From: an uncultured Candidatus Melainabacteria bacterium
GTDB lineage: Bacteria; Cyanobacteriota; Vampirovibrionia; Gastranaerophilales; Gastranaerophilaceae
Direction: 5' to 3'
Assembly (NCBI GenBank): GCA_934777245.1
Contig: CAKVND010000015.1
Location: forward strand, 1 to 37,547
Length of the DNA: 37,547 nt
This document shows positions 22,214 through 30,949 of this stretch, in pieces; position 1 is the stretch's first letter, and every line of letters begins with the position of its first letter. Position numbers and translations under genes: made by a program. Under the pieces are notes generated by a model, which was not told where the DNA came from, did no database searches, and was given only the letters and a program-made list of their open reading frames with translations.

Positions 22214-24553
22214 CTAAACTTCAATCGTCATAAATTTATTTTTGTAATCATTAATCGTATTCATAAGTTCTACAAACTCTGCATATTTCATTGTATGCAA
22301 AGTTTTTGATAACTCAACCGCCTGCAAAAATTCAATCTTAAAAGCATCTTCATTACGTTCTTTAATTTTAATCATGCCGGTATCTTCAAACATCTCAAGC
22401 ATTGTTTCAATTACAGGATTATTTACGCCAAGCGCTGTCGAAGCTCTTTCTAAATCAAAATTTCCATCAAGCGTATTGCAAGTATATCTAATCATTCCGG
22501 AAAACATTTTTAAAATTTGTTCTTCATTATATTTGTTATTTTGGTATCTCATGTAATGAATTGCATCGGGAGCAACTGTTGTCATAAGATTTTGCATAAC
22601 ATCCTCATCCGCAGGATAATCAAAGAACATCAAAACATCGCTTTTCTGTGCGCTGTTTCTGTTTACAATATGTTCACAAATATCCTTAAACGGTTTAAGT
22701 CCTTCCATAATTGCCCTGTCTTCTACAAAAGCACAAATAGAAAGCTTTGAATTTTTAATGTAATCATTAACCTGCGCTAAAATATTCGTTTTCTTTCTAT
22801 GGTCATAAATTTTTGTTTTAACTTCTTCCTCTTGGACTAAAGCGTCTGAGTGAACGTCTTTCAAGATTAACTGAACAGAAGTTACGCCGTTAAAAGTATT
22901 CAGTTGCGGTGCAAACGCAATATCCAATTTATCACCTTGAATTAGAGGAATATCACCTCTTGACCACCAAACACAATCCATTGTGCCGTTTGGAGTATCA
23001 ACAATAAGTTTTAAATGATCTTTAGTAGAACCCATCAATTTTTTTTCTTTTAAACTCAAATTGTTGACAACGAACGTTGGAGAAGGGTTCGATGCGCCAA
23101 ATGGTTCTAGTTTAGATATTTCTTCTACTAAACCTACATCAACCTCATCTATTGAAAGCTCTAAATCAACCTCAAGAGATGGATTTAATTTTTGTCCGTT
23201 CAGCATTTCATCAATAGTTTTATTTAACGCTTTTTTAACAGTTTCAAAACTTGCTTTTTCTTCACTAAACGCAAAACCTGCTGCCAATTGGTGTCCGCCA
23301 AATCCTTCTAAATATTCAGAAATATTTGATATGATGTCATATAAGTTCAATTCTTTTACGCCACGCGCTGAACAGCGAAACATTTTTGTTTCTTCCGAAT
23401 AGTTCATTATAAAAGTCGGCTTGTAGTATTTTTCAACAAATTTAGACGCTACAATTCCGACAATTCCGACATGCCAGTCCTTAGAGAATAAAACAATCGC
23501 ATTATCTCGACTTTTTGACGCGCGCCACATTTCATCAGCTTCTGCAAAAGTATTAGAACACATTTCTTGACGCAATTTATTAAAGTTTTCAAGTGAAATA
23601 ATAGCCATTTCAATTTCTTGTTTGTTTTCAGAAATCATAACTTTAATAGCGTTATCAACTGTGTCGATTCTACCTGACGCGTTGATTCTAGGTGCGATTG
23701 TAAACGCGATTTGTTCGGCTGTTAAACCGTTATCTATTCCAACTCCTGCGACATCAAGCATTCTTTTTAAACCATAATGTTTACCTGATGCAATTAGTTC
23801 CAAACCTTTTGTAACATAATATCTGTTTTCTCCGATAAGCGGAACAATATCCGCAATCGTACCAACAGTTACGAATGGTAAAATTTCCATGCTGAAAGCC
23901 AGTTTGTCATATCTTTCCAAAACAGCTTGTGCAAGCTTAAACGCAACACCAACTCCGGCTAATGAGGTTAACGACTCAATTTGTTGAGGAGTAAGTTTTT
24001 CATCCAACGCATTCATCGCTTTCGGGTTAATTATAGCGTATGCTTCCGGTAAAACTTCAGGTGCTTCGTGGTGATCGGTAATAATTACATCGCGTCCAAA
24101 ACTGTTTATAAATTTAACTTCTTCAACGCTACTTATACCATTATCAACCGTAATTATCAACTTAGGTTTCTTTTGTGAAAGTAATTGCACCAAAGCTTTT
24201 GTATGCAAGCCATGACCTTCATTTTCACGTTCAGGGATGTAATAATCTACATTTGCACCCAAGTAGCCAAAAGTTTTCATTAAAACAGATGTTGAAGTTA
24301 CACCGTCTGCATCAAAATCGCCATAAATTAAAATATTTTCTTTTTCATCTATAGCTTTAACAATTCTATCAACTGCCTTTTGCATATCGCAAAAAGCGTT
24401 AGGGTGCATCAACGTTATCTCAAGAGGGTTTAAAAAATCTTTTTTTGCCTCTTCTGTTGTAATGCCCCTAACTTCTAATAATCTATCTATTAAATTTGCT
24501 CGTTCGGTTCTACCTTTTCCCCCGCGAACTATCCATTCTTTTGTACAAGACAT
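22214..24553 (-). CDS. recJ: Single-strand DNA exonuclease RecJ
   Basis: RecJ degrades single-stranded DNA 5' to 3' in mismatch repair and RecF-type recombination. The metal-binding motifs are intact: YGDFDADG (77-84) and TDHHEA (159-164) of the DHH domain, and GFGGHQLAAGF of the DHHA1 domain. An OB-fold region with SLKEKKLMGSTKDHLKL follows. The product is 779 residues, longer than the 577 of E. coli; the extra 200 residues after the OB domain resemble those of Firmicute and cyanobacterial RecJ. The start overlaps the end of ctpA by 25 bp, so the two are translated from one mRNA. Confidence 0.95.
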   Translation of the reverse strand: MSCTKEWIVRGGKGRTERANLIDRLLEVRGITTEEAKKDFLNPLEITLMHPNAFCDMQKAVDRIVKAIDEKENILIYGDFDADGVTSTSVLMKTFGYLGANVDYYIPERENEGHGLHTKALVQLLSQKKPKLIITVDNGISSVEEVKFINSFGRDVIITDHHEAPEVLPEAYAIINPKAMNALDEKLTPQQIESLTSLAGVGVAFKLAQAVLERYDKLAFSMEILPFVTVGTIADIVPLIGENRYYVTKGLELIASGKHYGLKRMLDVAGVGIDNGLTAEQIAFTIAPRINASGRIDTVDNAIKVMISENKQEIEMAIISLENFNKLRQEMCSNTFAEADEMWRASKSRDNAIVLFSKDWHVGIVGIVASKFVEKYYKPTFIMNYSEETKMFRCSARGVKELNLYDIISNISEYLEGFGGHQLAAGFAFSEEKASFETVKKALNKTIDEMLNGQKLNPSLEVDLELSIDEVDVGLVEEISKLEPFGASNPSPTFVVNNLSLKEKKLMGSTKDHLKLIVDTPNGTMDCVWWSRGDIPLIQGDKLDIAFAPQLNTFNGVTSVQLILKDVHSDALVQEEEVKTKIYDHRKKTNILAQVNDYIKNSKLSICAFVEDRAIMEGLKPFKDICEHIVNRNSAQKSDVLMFFDYPADEDVMQNLMTTVAPDAIHYMRYQNNKYNEEQILKMFSGMIRYTCNTLDGNFDLERASTALGVNNPVIETMLEMFEDTGMIKIKERNEDAFKIEFLQAVELSKTLHTMKYAEFVELMNTINDYKNKFMTIEV

Positions 24554-25731
24554 GTCATTTTTTCCAATATTTCAATAGCTTTCTTTAACTGAACGTCGTC
24601 TTTTGCGTCAACGTTTTCCTTAGTTAATTCTACCACAACATCAGGAGTTATGCCTTTTTTATGAATATCACTTCCGGATGGAGTCAAATATCTTTGAATT
24701 GTAATATTCATACCGGCTTCGTCAGGTAAACGGTTAATTTCTTGAACTAAACCTTTTCCGAAAGATTGCTCTCCTACAATCGTAGCTCTATGATTATCTT
24801 TTAATGCTCCACTTAAAATTTCACTTGCAGAAGCAGAGCCTTTGTTAATTAAAACTACAATCGGCTTATCTGTAGTTTGTTGGTATCTGGCGCGAGTTGT
24901 GCTTTTATATGAATCTCTGTCAACTGTGCTAACAATTACGCCGCCGCGCAATAGCATATCCGAAATACAAATAGCGTTAGTCAAAAGTCCGCCAGGGTTT
25001 GAACGAAGGTCTAAAATATAACCTTTTACACTGCTTGAATTATTCAAAATACTTTCAATTTCTGTTGCAGCGTTTTTGCTGATAAATGAACTTAATCTAA
25101 TGTATTGAATATCATTTGGAATTTTTGTTGTTTCAAACGGTGGTTTGCAAGAAACGGACTTAACCTCAATTTCATCTCTTACAACGCTGTAAGTTTTGTT
25201 TGGCACACCTTTTCTTTGAATTAATAAAGTAACTGTTGTGCCTTTTTCGCCTCTGATTTTATCGGCAGCCACATCAATGTTAATCCCTTTTGTGCTTTCG
25301 CCGTTAATCTCAAGGATTTTATCGTCTGCCATCAAGCCTGCTCTTTCTGCCGGAGAATCTTCCAGAGGTGCAATAATAACTAATTCGCCATCTCTCAAAC
25401 CGATTTGCGTACCTATACCTTTAAGCGAACCCTTAATAGATTGAGTTTCTTCAGAAAATTCTTTTGGGTCTAAGAAACGTGTGTACGGATCATTTAAACT
25501 TGCAAGCATGGTTTCTATTGCTACGTAAGCATCTTCTTTTGTTTTAAGTTTGTTTTCATAGCGATAACGCCATTTTGTCCAATCTTGAGCATTATTAGAC
25601 GGATCATAATATTTTTTATTAACAATTCTCCAAACCTCATCGTACATTTCGCTCGGAGTTGCAGAATATGCTTGCCCGATAGCCATTGCAACCGCTGATA
25701 ATAATATAACTGATTTTATAAATCTTTTCAT
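24529..25731 (-). CDS. ctpA: C-terminal processing peptidase, S41 family
   Basis: An exported serine protease that trims or degrades envelope proteins from their C-termini. I chose the ATG at 25731, since GAGGAGT lies inside the six extra codons of the earlier start. MKRFIKSVILLSAVAMAIG is a signal peptide ending near A-Y-S-A. A PDZ domain (about 95-170, GIGTQIGLRDGELVI) is followed by the S41 core with DLRSNPGGLL, the nucleophile serine in NKGSASASEIL, and the catalytic lysine in FGKGLVQ. Its length of 400 is normal for CtpA and lacks the long C-terminus of Prc. It leads a unit with recJ. ATTATA at 25771-25776 may be its -10 box. Confidence 0.93.
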   Translation of the reverse strand: MKRFIKSVILLSAVAMAIGQAYSATPSEMYDEVWRIVNKKYYDPSNNAQDWTKWRYRYENKLKTKEDAYVAIETMLASLNDPYTRFLDPKEFSEETQSIKGSLKGIGTQIGLRDGELVIIAPLEDSPAERAGLMADDKILEINGESTKGINIDVAADKIRGEKGTTVTLLIQRKGVPNKTYSVVRDEIEVKSVSCKPPFETTKIPNDIQYIRLSSFISKNAATEIESILNNSSSVKGYILDLRSNPGGLLTNAICISDMLLRGGVIVSTVDRDSYKSTTRARYQQTTDKPIVVLINKGSASASEILSGALKDNHRATIVGEQSFGKGLVQEINRLPDEAGMNITIQRYLTPSGSDIHKKGITPDVVVELTKENVDAKDDVQLKKAIEILEKMTCLVQKNG

Positions 25732-25869
25732 AAGCTTTACACTCCTCATAAGTCAAAAAGCGCTCTTTATATTATACTACACAATTAATTAAATAATTTC
25801 AAATTTCAATATTACATAGCATATTTTTATTAACCATATTCTTGTATAATAATATAAGAAGAGGTGAAA

Positions 25870-28356
25870 ATGAGTGAGCAAGAATATAATAGAATAAACG
25901 CAATTAAGGTTAGAGGAGCGAAAGTTCACAATCTAAAGAACATTGATGTGGATGTTCCATTAAATAAAATTGTTGGTATTGCCGGAGTTTCGGGTTCGGG
26001 CAAGTCATCTCTAGCACTGGGTGTTTTGTATTCAGAAGGTTCAAGGCGCTATCTGGAAGCTCTTTCTACCTACACTCGCCGTAGAATGACACAAGCAGAA
26101 AAAGCGCTTGTGGACGAAATACTTTATGTTCCTGCGTCTCTTGCTCTACACCAACGTCCGGCAGTTCCCGGGGTTAGAAGTACGTTCGGAACAGGAACCG
26201 AACTTTTAAACAGCTTGAGATTGATGTTTTCAAGGCTTGCAAGCCACCGCTGTCCAAACGGACATTATCATGCGCCAACACTTGCCGTTGCAGCTGAACA
26301 AGAACTTGTTTGTCCTGTTTGTAACGCTCATTTTTATGCGCCGTCAGCAGAAGAACTTGCATTTAATAGTCAAGGAGCATGTGAAACTTGTGGCGGAACG
26401 GGTATTGTAAGAACAGTTGATAAATCAACACTTGTACCTGATGAAAATTTAACCATTGATGAAGGTGCTGTTGCACCTTGGGGGACTTTAATGTGGTCGC
26501 TTATGACTGATGTATGTCGAGAAATGGGAGTGCGCACCAATATTCCGTTTAAAGATTTGACAGACAAAGAAAAAGACATTGTGTACAATGGACCTGCGGA
26601 AAAGAAGCATATTTTTTATAAAGCAAAAAACACAAACCAAGCAGGAGAATTAGATTTTACATACTATAATGCAACTTATACGGTAGAAAACGCGTTATCT
26701 AAAGTTAAAGATGAAAAAAGCATGAAGCGCGTTGAAAAGTTTTTGAAACAAGATATTTGTCCGAATTGTAACGGAACACGTTTATCTCAAAAAGCCAGAA
26801 CGCCTAAACTTATGAATATAACTCTTGATGAAGCTTGTAAAATGACACTTGCGGATTTAGTAGTTTGGGTTAGTAAAGTTCCGAATTCTTTACCGGAAGA
26901 AATGCGAAAAATGGCGCAAAGTATTTGCGATTCTTTTCAAACGGTCGCTAAAAGACTTATGGATTTAGGCTTAGGTTATTTAACACTTGATAGAGCTGCA
27001 TCAACACTTTCAACAGGGGAAAGGCAGAGAATGCAGCTTGCGCGTGCGGTTAGAAATCGCACAACAGGCGTTTTATATGTACTTGACGAACCTTCAATCG
27101 GTTTACATCCGTCTAATATTATAGGTCTAAAAGGCGTACTGCATGATTTACTAAACGACGGAAATTCAATAATTCTAGTAGACCACGATACACAGATTTT
27201 AAGCGAAGCTGATTGGATTATAGAAATGGGGCCGAAAGCAGGTGTTAATGGCGGTTACGTAATAGCAGAAGGTACGGTTGAACAGCTTGAAAATAATACT
27301 AATTCCATAATTGGCGGTTTTCTATCGGACAAAAACAAAGTTTTGGTAAGAAAACAAACTCCAAAAGAAGAAATGTTCGAATTAGGTAAAATCCGTTTGG
27401 AAACAGATTCAATACATACCGTAAAACCACTTACAGTCGAAATCCCGAAAGGAAGATTAACTGTTGTAACAGGAGTTTCAGGTTCTGGAAAAACCACAAT
27501 GGTATTAGAAAGCCTTGTTCCGGCACTGGAATCAATTTCGGAAGCTTCAAAAAAACCTGCTCATGTTAAAAATATTGAAGCAAACGGAATAAAACAAGTT
27601 AAATTAATTGATGCTACGCCGATTGGAATAAATATTCGCTCAACAGTTGCTACGTACGCCAATATTCATGATGAGTTGAGAAAAGTTTACGCAAAAATTG
27701 CAAAAGCAGAAGGTTTAAATTATAAAGCAGGTGATTTTTCATATAATACAGGAAATCTGCGTTGCCCTGTTTGCGACGGAAACGGAATAATTAATCTTGA
27801 TGTGCAATTTTTGCCGGATGTTGAAATTCCTTGTCCTGAATGCAGTGGGTCAAGATATTCAAAATCCGCAGAAATAGTTAAATACAATAAGCACTCTTTG
27901 CCGGAACTTATGGCAATGGACGTCAATACCGCGCTTGAAGTTTGTAAGGATTTAAAACTTGTGCAATCGAGATTGCAAATTTTGCAGGATTTGGGCTTGG
28001 GTTATTTGACTTTAGGCGAAGCGACACCGAGTTTATCCGGTGGTGAAGCTCAGAGATTAAAACTTGCAAGCGAGATGCGCAAAGCACAAAATGACACAGT
28101 TTTCGTGTTTGATGAACCAACAATCGGCTTACATCCATTGGATGTTCAGACGTTGCTCGGAGTTTTTCAAACATTAATAGAAAATGGAGCTACAGTCGTT
28201 GTTATTGAACATGATTTAGATGTAATCAAAAATGCTGATTACATAATTGATATGGGGCCTGAAGGCGGAGAAGCCGGAGGTGAAATAGTGTTTACCGGAA
28301 CTCCAGATGAAATAAAAAACTGCAAAGTTTCTAAAACAGGGCAATTCATAATGTGA
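25870..28356 (+). CDS. Short UvrA-like ABC ATPase (UvrA2 type)
   Basis: I chose the ATG at 25870 with GAGGTG just before it. The 828-residue product has two UvrA-type nucleotide domains: Walker A GVSGSGKSS (39-47) and GVSGSGKTT (about 535-543), signatures LSTGERQR and LSGGEAQR, and Walker B LDEPSIGLHP and FDEPTIGLHP. Three zinc modules are visible (CPVC...CETC, CPNCNG, CPVC...CPEC). It is over 100 residues shorter than house-keeping UvrA (about 940), mainly in the region that contacts UvrB, which is the mark of UvrA2-type proteins linked to tolerance of DNA-binding drugs. No uvrB or uvrC is near. Whether it also serves as the main UvrA cannot be told here. Confidence 0.85.
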   Translation: MSEQEYNRINAIKVRGAKVHNLKNIDVDVPLNKIVGIAGVSGSGKSSLALGVLYSEGSRRYLEALSTYTRRRMTQAEKALVDEILYVPASLALHQRPAVPGVRSTFGTGTELLNSLRLMFSRLASHRCPNGHYHAPTLAVAAEQELVCPVCNAHFYAPSAEELAFNSQGACETCGGTGIVRTVDKSTLVPDENLTIDEGAVAPWGTLMWSLMTDVCREMGVRTNIPFKDLTDKEKDIVYNGPAEKKHIFYKAKNTNQAGELDFTYYNATYTVENALSKVKDEKSMKRVEKFLKQDICPNCNGTRLSQKARTPKLMNITLDEACKMTLADLVVWVSKVPNSLPEEMRKMAQSICDSFQTVAKRLMDLGLGYLTLDRAASTLSTGERQRMQLARAVRNRTTGVLYVLDEPSIGLHPSNIIGLKGVLHDLLNDGNSIILVDHDTQILSEADWIIEMGPKAGVNGGYVIAEGTVEQLENNTNSIIGGFLSDKNKVLVRKQTPKEEMFELGKIRLETDSIHTVKPLTVEIPKGRLTVVTGVSGSGKTTMVLESLVPALESISEASKKPAHVKNIEANGIKQVKLIDATPIGINIRSTVATYANIHDELRKVYAKIAKAEGLNYKAGDFSYNTGNLRCPVCDGNGIINLDVQFLPDVEIPCPECSGSRYSKSAEIVKYNKHSLPELMAMDVNTALEVCKDLKLVQSRLQILQDLGLGYLTLGEATPSLSGGEAQRLKLASEMRKAQNDTVFVFDEPTIGLHPLDVQTLLGVFQTLIENGATVVVIEHDLDVIKNADYIIDMGPEGGEAGGEIVFTGTPDEIKNCKVSKTGQFIM

Positions 28357-28383
28357 CATACTGTTTAGTGATATAATAATTTT

Positions 28384-29214
28384 ATGTTACTTACAATTAC
28401 CGGCATTTTAGCAAGAATTCTATCAAATTCATATCTTAATGTTTTTCAGAAAATTTTAACTACAAAGGGGCAAAAATCTTCTGTCATAAATTTTTATACA
28501 TATTTAGGTTTATCATTATTTTGCTTATTTTTTATAAATCAAATCCATTTCAATAGTATAATTTTATTTAATACTCTTATAATGGGTTTTTTAGGCGCTC
28601 TCGGCAACTATTTTATTATTAAAGCTCTTTCTGAAGGCGATTTGTCAGCAATTGCTCCAATAAATTCTTATAAACCAATTATTGCAATTTTAGTCGGATT
28701 TATATATTTACACGAAGTACCATCAATAAACGCATTATTAGGCATTTTGCTAATAATAATAGGAACATATTTTGTTTTAGGACAAAAAAGTAACGGCGAA
28801 CAAATTTCTAAAAGAGCCATTTTTTATAGAGTTCTTGCTTTAATTTTTTCCGGGACTGAAGCAATTTTCATAAAAAAAATAATTTTATTAACAGGAATAA
28901 CAAATACATTTATTCTATGGTGTCTCTTTGGATGGTTATTTTCATCAATATTTGTCGTTGTTTCGAGAAATAAATTAATCATAAAATCTATAAAAAACCA
29001 AATCTTATTAATTTTAGCAGTTGGAATTATGCAATATTCTACAAATTTTGTTTTTGCAAATATGAATGTTTCTTATGCACTTGCCATATTTCAATTATCA
29101 ACAATATTAAGCGTCTTTCTAGGCGCAAATATTTTTAAAGAATCCAATATTAAAAAGAAGTTAATTGGCTCTACAATTATGGCGATTGGGGCTGTAATTA
29201 TTATATTGAATTAA
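28384..29214 (+). CDS. EamA/DMT family membrane transporter
   Basis: The 276-residue product is almost entirely hydrophobic with about ten membrane helices arranged as two EamA halves (about 1-138 and 148-276). The first half ends AIAPINSYKPIIAILVGF and the second YALAIFQLSTILSVFLGA, the usual end-of-repeat motifs of drug/metabolite exporters. The substrate cannot be predicted. It starts 27 bp after the UvrA-like gene and ends 32 bp before the decarboxylase-like gene, so the three may form one transcript. An ATPase linked to drug tolerance next to an exporter suggests, but does not prove, a shared protective role. Confidence 0.85.
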   Translation: MLLTITGILARILSNSYLNVFQKILTTKGQKSSVINFYTYLGLSLFCLFFINQIHFNSIILFNTLIMGFLGALGNYFIIKALSEGDLSAIAPINSYKPIIAILVGFIYLHEVPSINALLGILLIIIGTYFVLGQKSNGEQISKRAIFYRVLALIFSGTEAIFIKKIILLTGITNTFILWCLFGWLFSSIFVVVSRNKLIIKSIKNQILLILAVGIMQYSTNFVFANMNVSYALAIFQLSTILSVFLGANIFKESNIKKKLIGSTIMAIGAVIIILN

Positions 29215-29246
29215 TTTACAAAACATTTTTATAGTAATATATTCAT

Positions 29247-30275
29247 ATGAGTTTAATATCAATTTTAAAGAAAAAAAATAAAAAACAACTTTTTACAACA
29301 CCGAGCCATGCTGGCAAATTGTGCATTTTTCATAAATTTTACCAATGGTATCACTCAGATATTTCAGAAGTGGATGCATACAATCCGGAAATTGCACTAG
29401 AAAAAGCAGAACAAAAAGCTGCGAAAATTTATGGTACAAAATCGACCCATTTTTTAACAAATGGTTCTTCAAGCGGAATTATTGCATCCGTTTTAGCTTG
29501 CTGTCATTTTAATGACAAAGTTCTTGTTTGGTCTAAATCCCATCCTTGCCATAAAAACGCAATCAAACTTGCAGGCGCGCAAGCTATAGAATACGAACTT
29601 CCTTACAATGAAGAATGGGGCGTTTTTGAAGGTTTAGATAATGTAGAAGAACTTTTAGAAAAATATTCTCCAAAAGCGATAATCGTAACATCTCCGAGCT
29701 ACGAAGGCATTGTTTCTGACATAGAAAAATTGAGCAAAGCTTGCAGAAATGCAGGAGTTTATTTAATAGTAGACGAAGCGCATGGAGCTTTATATCCTTT
29801 TTCAGACGAACTTCCGCAAAGTGCTGTAAAATTTGCGGATTTCACGGTTCAATCTCTACATAAAACAGCAGGTGGAATTAATCCGACAGCCCTTTTGCAT
29901 TGCAATTATGAATGTGATATAAAATCCGCACTGAAACTAATTACAACAACATCGCCATCATATCCTATGCTTGCAACAATTGAAGCTAATGTTAATTATT
30001 TGAATTCAACAAAAGGTAGAAAACGAATTAATGAATTGATTACAAAAATTAAAGAAATAAAAGCCGAACTCGGCAATTTGGAGTTCTACGGTGATGATGT
30101 TACAAAAATTCTTATAAAAAAGCAGGGTTTGAGCGGATTTGAACTTTCAGAAATTTTGTTTGATAAATTTAACATAGAAGATGAAAGAACAAACGAGAAA
30201 TCTACAATGCTTTTGACAGGTTTAGGCACAACCTGCGCGAAACTCGATTGTTTACGCAAATTGAAAAGAATTTAA
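29247..30275 (+). CDS. Compact Orn/Lys/Arg decarboxylase-like PLP enzyme
   Basis: This is a fold-type I PLP enzyme. K206 in VQSLHKTAGG is the PLP lysine, D176 in VDEAHG binds the ring nitrogen, and TNGSSSG (71-77) is the phosphate-binding loop. TPSHAGK near the start and the HKT motif are typical of the major domain of inducible arginine, lysine or ornithine decarboxylases. At 342 residues it is much shorter than those (about 480-750): the N-terminal wing and most of the C-terminal domain are missing, yet the frame is open and well formed. It may be a decarboxylase of minimal type or an aminotransferase relative. Confidence 0.82.
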   Translation: MSLISILKKKNKKQLFTTPSHAGKLCIFHKFYQWYHSDISEVDAYNPEIALEKAEQKAAKIYGTKSTHFLTNGSSSGIIASVLACCHFNDKVLVWSKSHPCHKNAIKLAGAQAIEYELPYNEEWGVFEGLDNVEELLEKYSPKAIIVTSPSYEGIVSDIEKLSKACRNAGVYLIVDEAHGALYPFSDELPQSAVKFADFTVQSLHKTAGGINPTALLHCNYECDIKSALKLITTTSPSYPMLATIEANVNYLNSTKGRKRINELITKIKEIKAELGNLEFYGDDVTKILIKKQGLSGFELSEILFDKFNIEDERTNEKSTMLLTGLGTTCAKLDCLRKLKRI

Positions 30276-30398
30276 TCAACTACTACCCTCTCTTTTTTTG
30301 GGAGGAGAGAATAGTTGTGTTTGAGACTGCGTCGAAGGCTACAACTACGGGTGGTTATTAATTTAATCCAACACTACAAATGCAGCAGAAAATTTATT

Positions 30399-30429
30399 GT
30401 CGGGTTCAATGAAAAATGTTGAACCCGAC
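30399..30429. repeat. Perfect 11-bp hairpin
   Basis: GTCGGGTTCAA pairs with TTGAACCCGAC around a 9-nt loop. No T-run follows. Confidence 0.8.
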
Positions 30430-30658
30430 TTAAATTGAACGACACTCGCGCCGCGAGCGTGCGTGCGAACATGGAATATGACTTTGAGGCAAGCTTTTAT
30501 AGAGAAAATAAAATTTTGTATTTTACTTATGCTTGCCGACATAATATTTACGTGTGTAGCACCAATAGTGAGCGAGAAAGTGCAAGCTCTGCTTGCTACA
30601 GCCATTTAAACCACAACCGTAAGGTTGTAGTAAACAGTGCGTTATTTTTCTTTTTTGT

Positions 30659-30701
30659 TTACTTTTTTCTTTTTATTTCGCAACAAAAAAGAAAAAAGTA
30701 A
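30659..30701. repeat. Perfect 16-bp pyrimidine/purine inverted repeat
   Basis: TTACTTTTTTCTTTTT (30659-30674) and AAAAAGAAAAAAGTAA (30686-30701) flank 11 bases. The arms are almost pure pyrimidine and pure purine. Confidence 0.8.
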
Positions 30702-30864
30702 GAATTATTTTGAAATAAGAAAAGTTTTCTTTGATGTACTTTTGACGAAAATTATCTTGGACAGTAGTGTCTTCACAGTCGTAGGGTGGGAAAAGCGGAA
30801 GCGGTTCCCACTCTACATTCTTATTCCCCTATTACCTTAATCCCTTCAAATAAACATAAACATA

Positions 30865-30894
30865 TTGTAAATAGTTCACTATGTGTGGTAAAAT
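30865..30894 (+). promoter_or_regulatory. Promoter of the mla operon
   Basis: TTGTAA (30865-30870), 18 bases, TAAAAT (30889-30894). Start near 30901, giving a leader of about 50 nt before mlaE. Confidence 0.55.
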
Positions 30895-30909
30895 ACAACA
30901 CATAGTGAA
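30875..30909. promoter_or_regulatory. Candidate operator: 12-bp inverted repeat over the mla -10 box
   Basis: TTCACTATGTGT (30875-30886) and ACACATAGTGAA (30898-30909) are perfect complements with an 11-base spacer that contains the -10 box. Arm length, spacer and position relative to the -10 are the same as at 15624-15658, with a different sequence. Confidence 0.6.
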
Positions 30910-30949
30910 GATATATTATAAAGCGACATACACATATAAAATATTCAGA

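Larger units (their letters stand above)
30276..30860. other. Gene-free block dense in inverted repeats
   Basis: No credible gene. At least seven hairpins are visible: CAACTA/TAGTTG enclosing CTCTC/GAGAG (30277-30317); GTCGGGTTCAA/TTGAACCCGAC (30399-30429); GGCAAGC/GCTTGCC (30488-30537); GCAAGC-tct-GCTTGC (30582-30596); ACAACC-gtaa-GGTTGT (30613-30628); a 16-bp A/T-rich pair (30659-30701); and a 12-bp pair with one G-U (30781-30816). Parts are far more GC-rich than the flanks. It may be a dispersed repeat, a structured RNA or a decayed insertion. Confidence 0.6.

Noticed and set aside
30435..30701. 88-codon frame in the hairpin block, and overlapping frames on both strands
   Set aside because: No ribosome binding site, low-complexity Phe/Lys tail from the purine-pyrimidine repeat, and codon use follows the hairpins.
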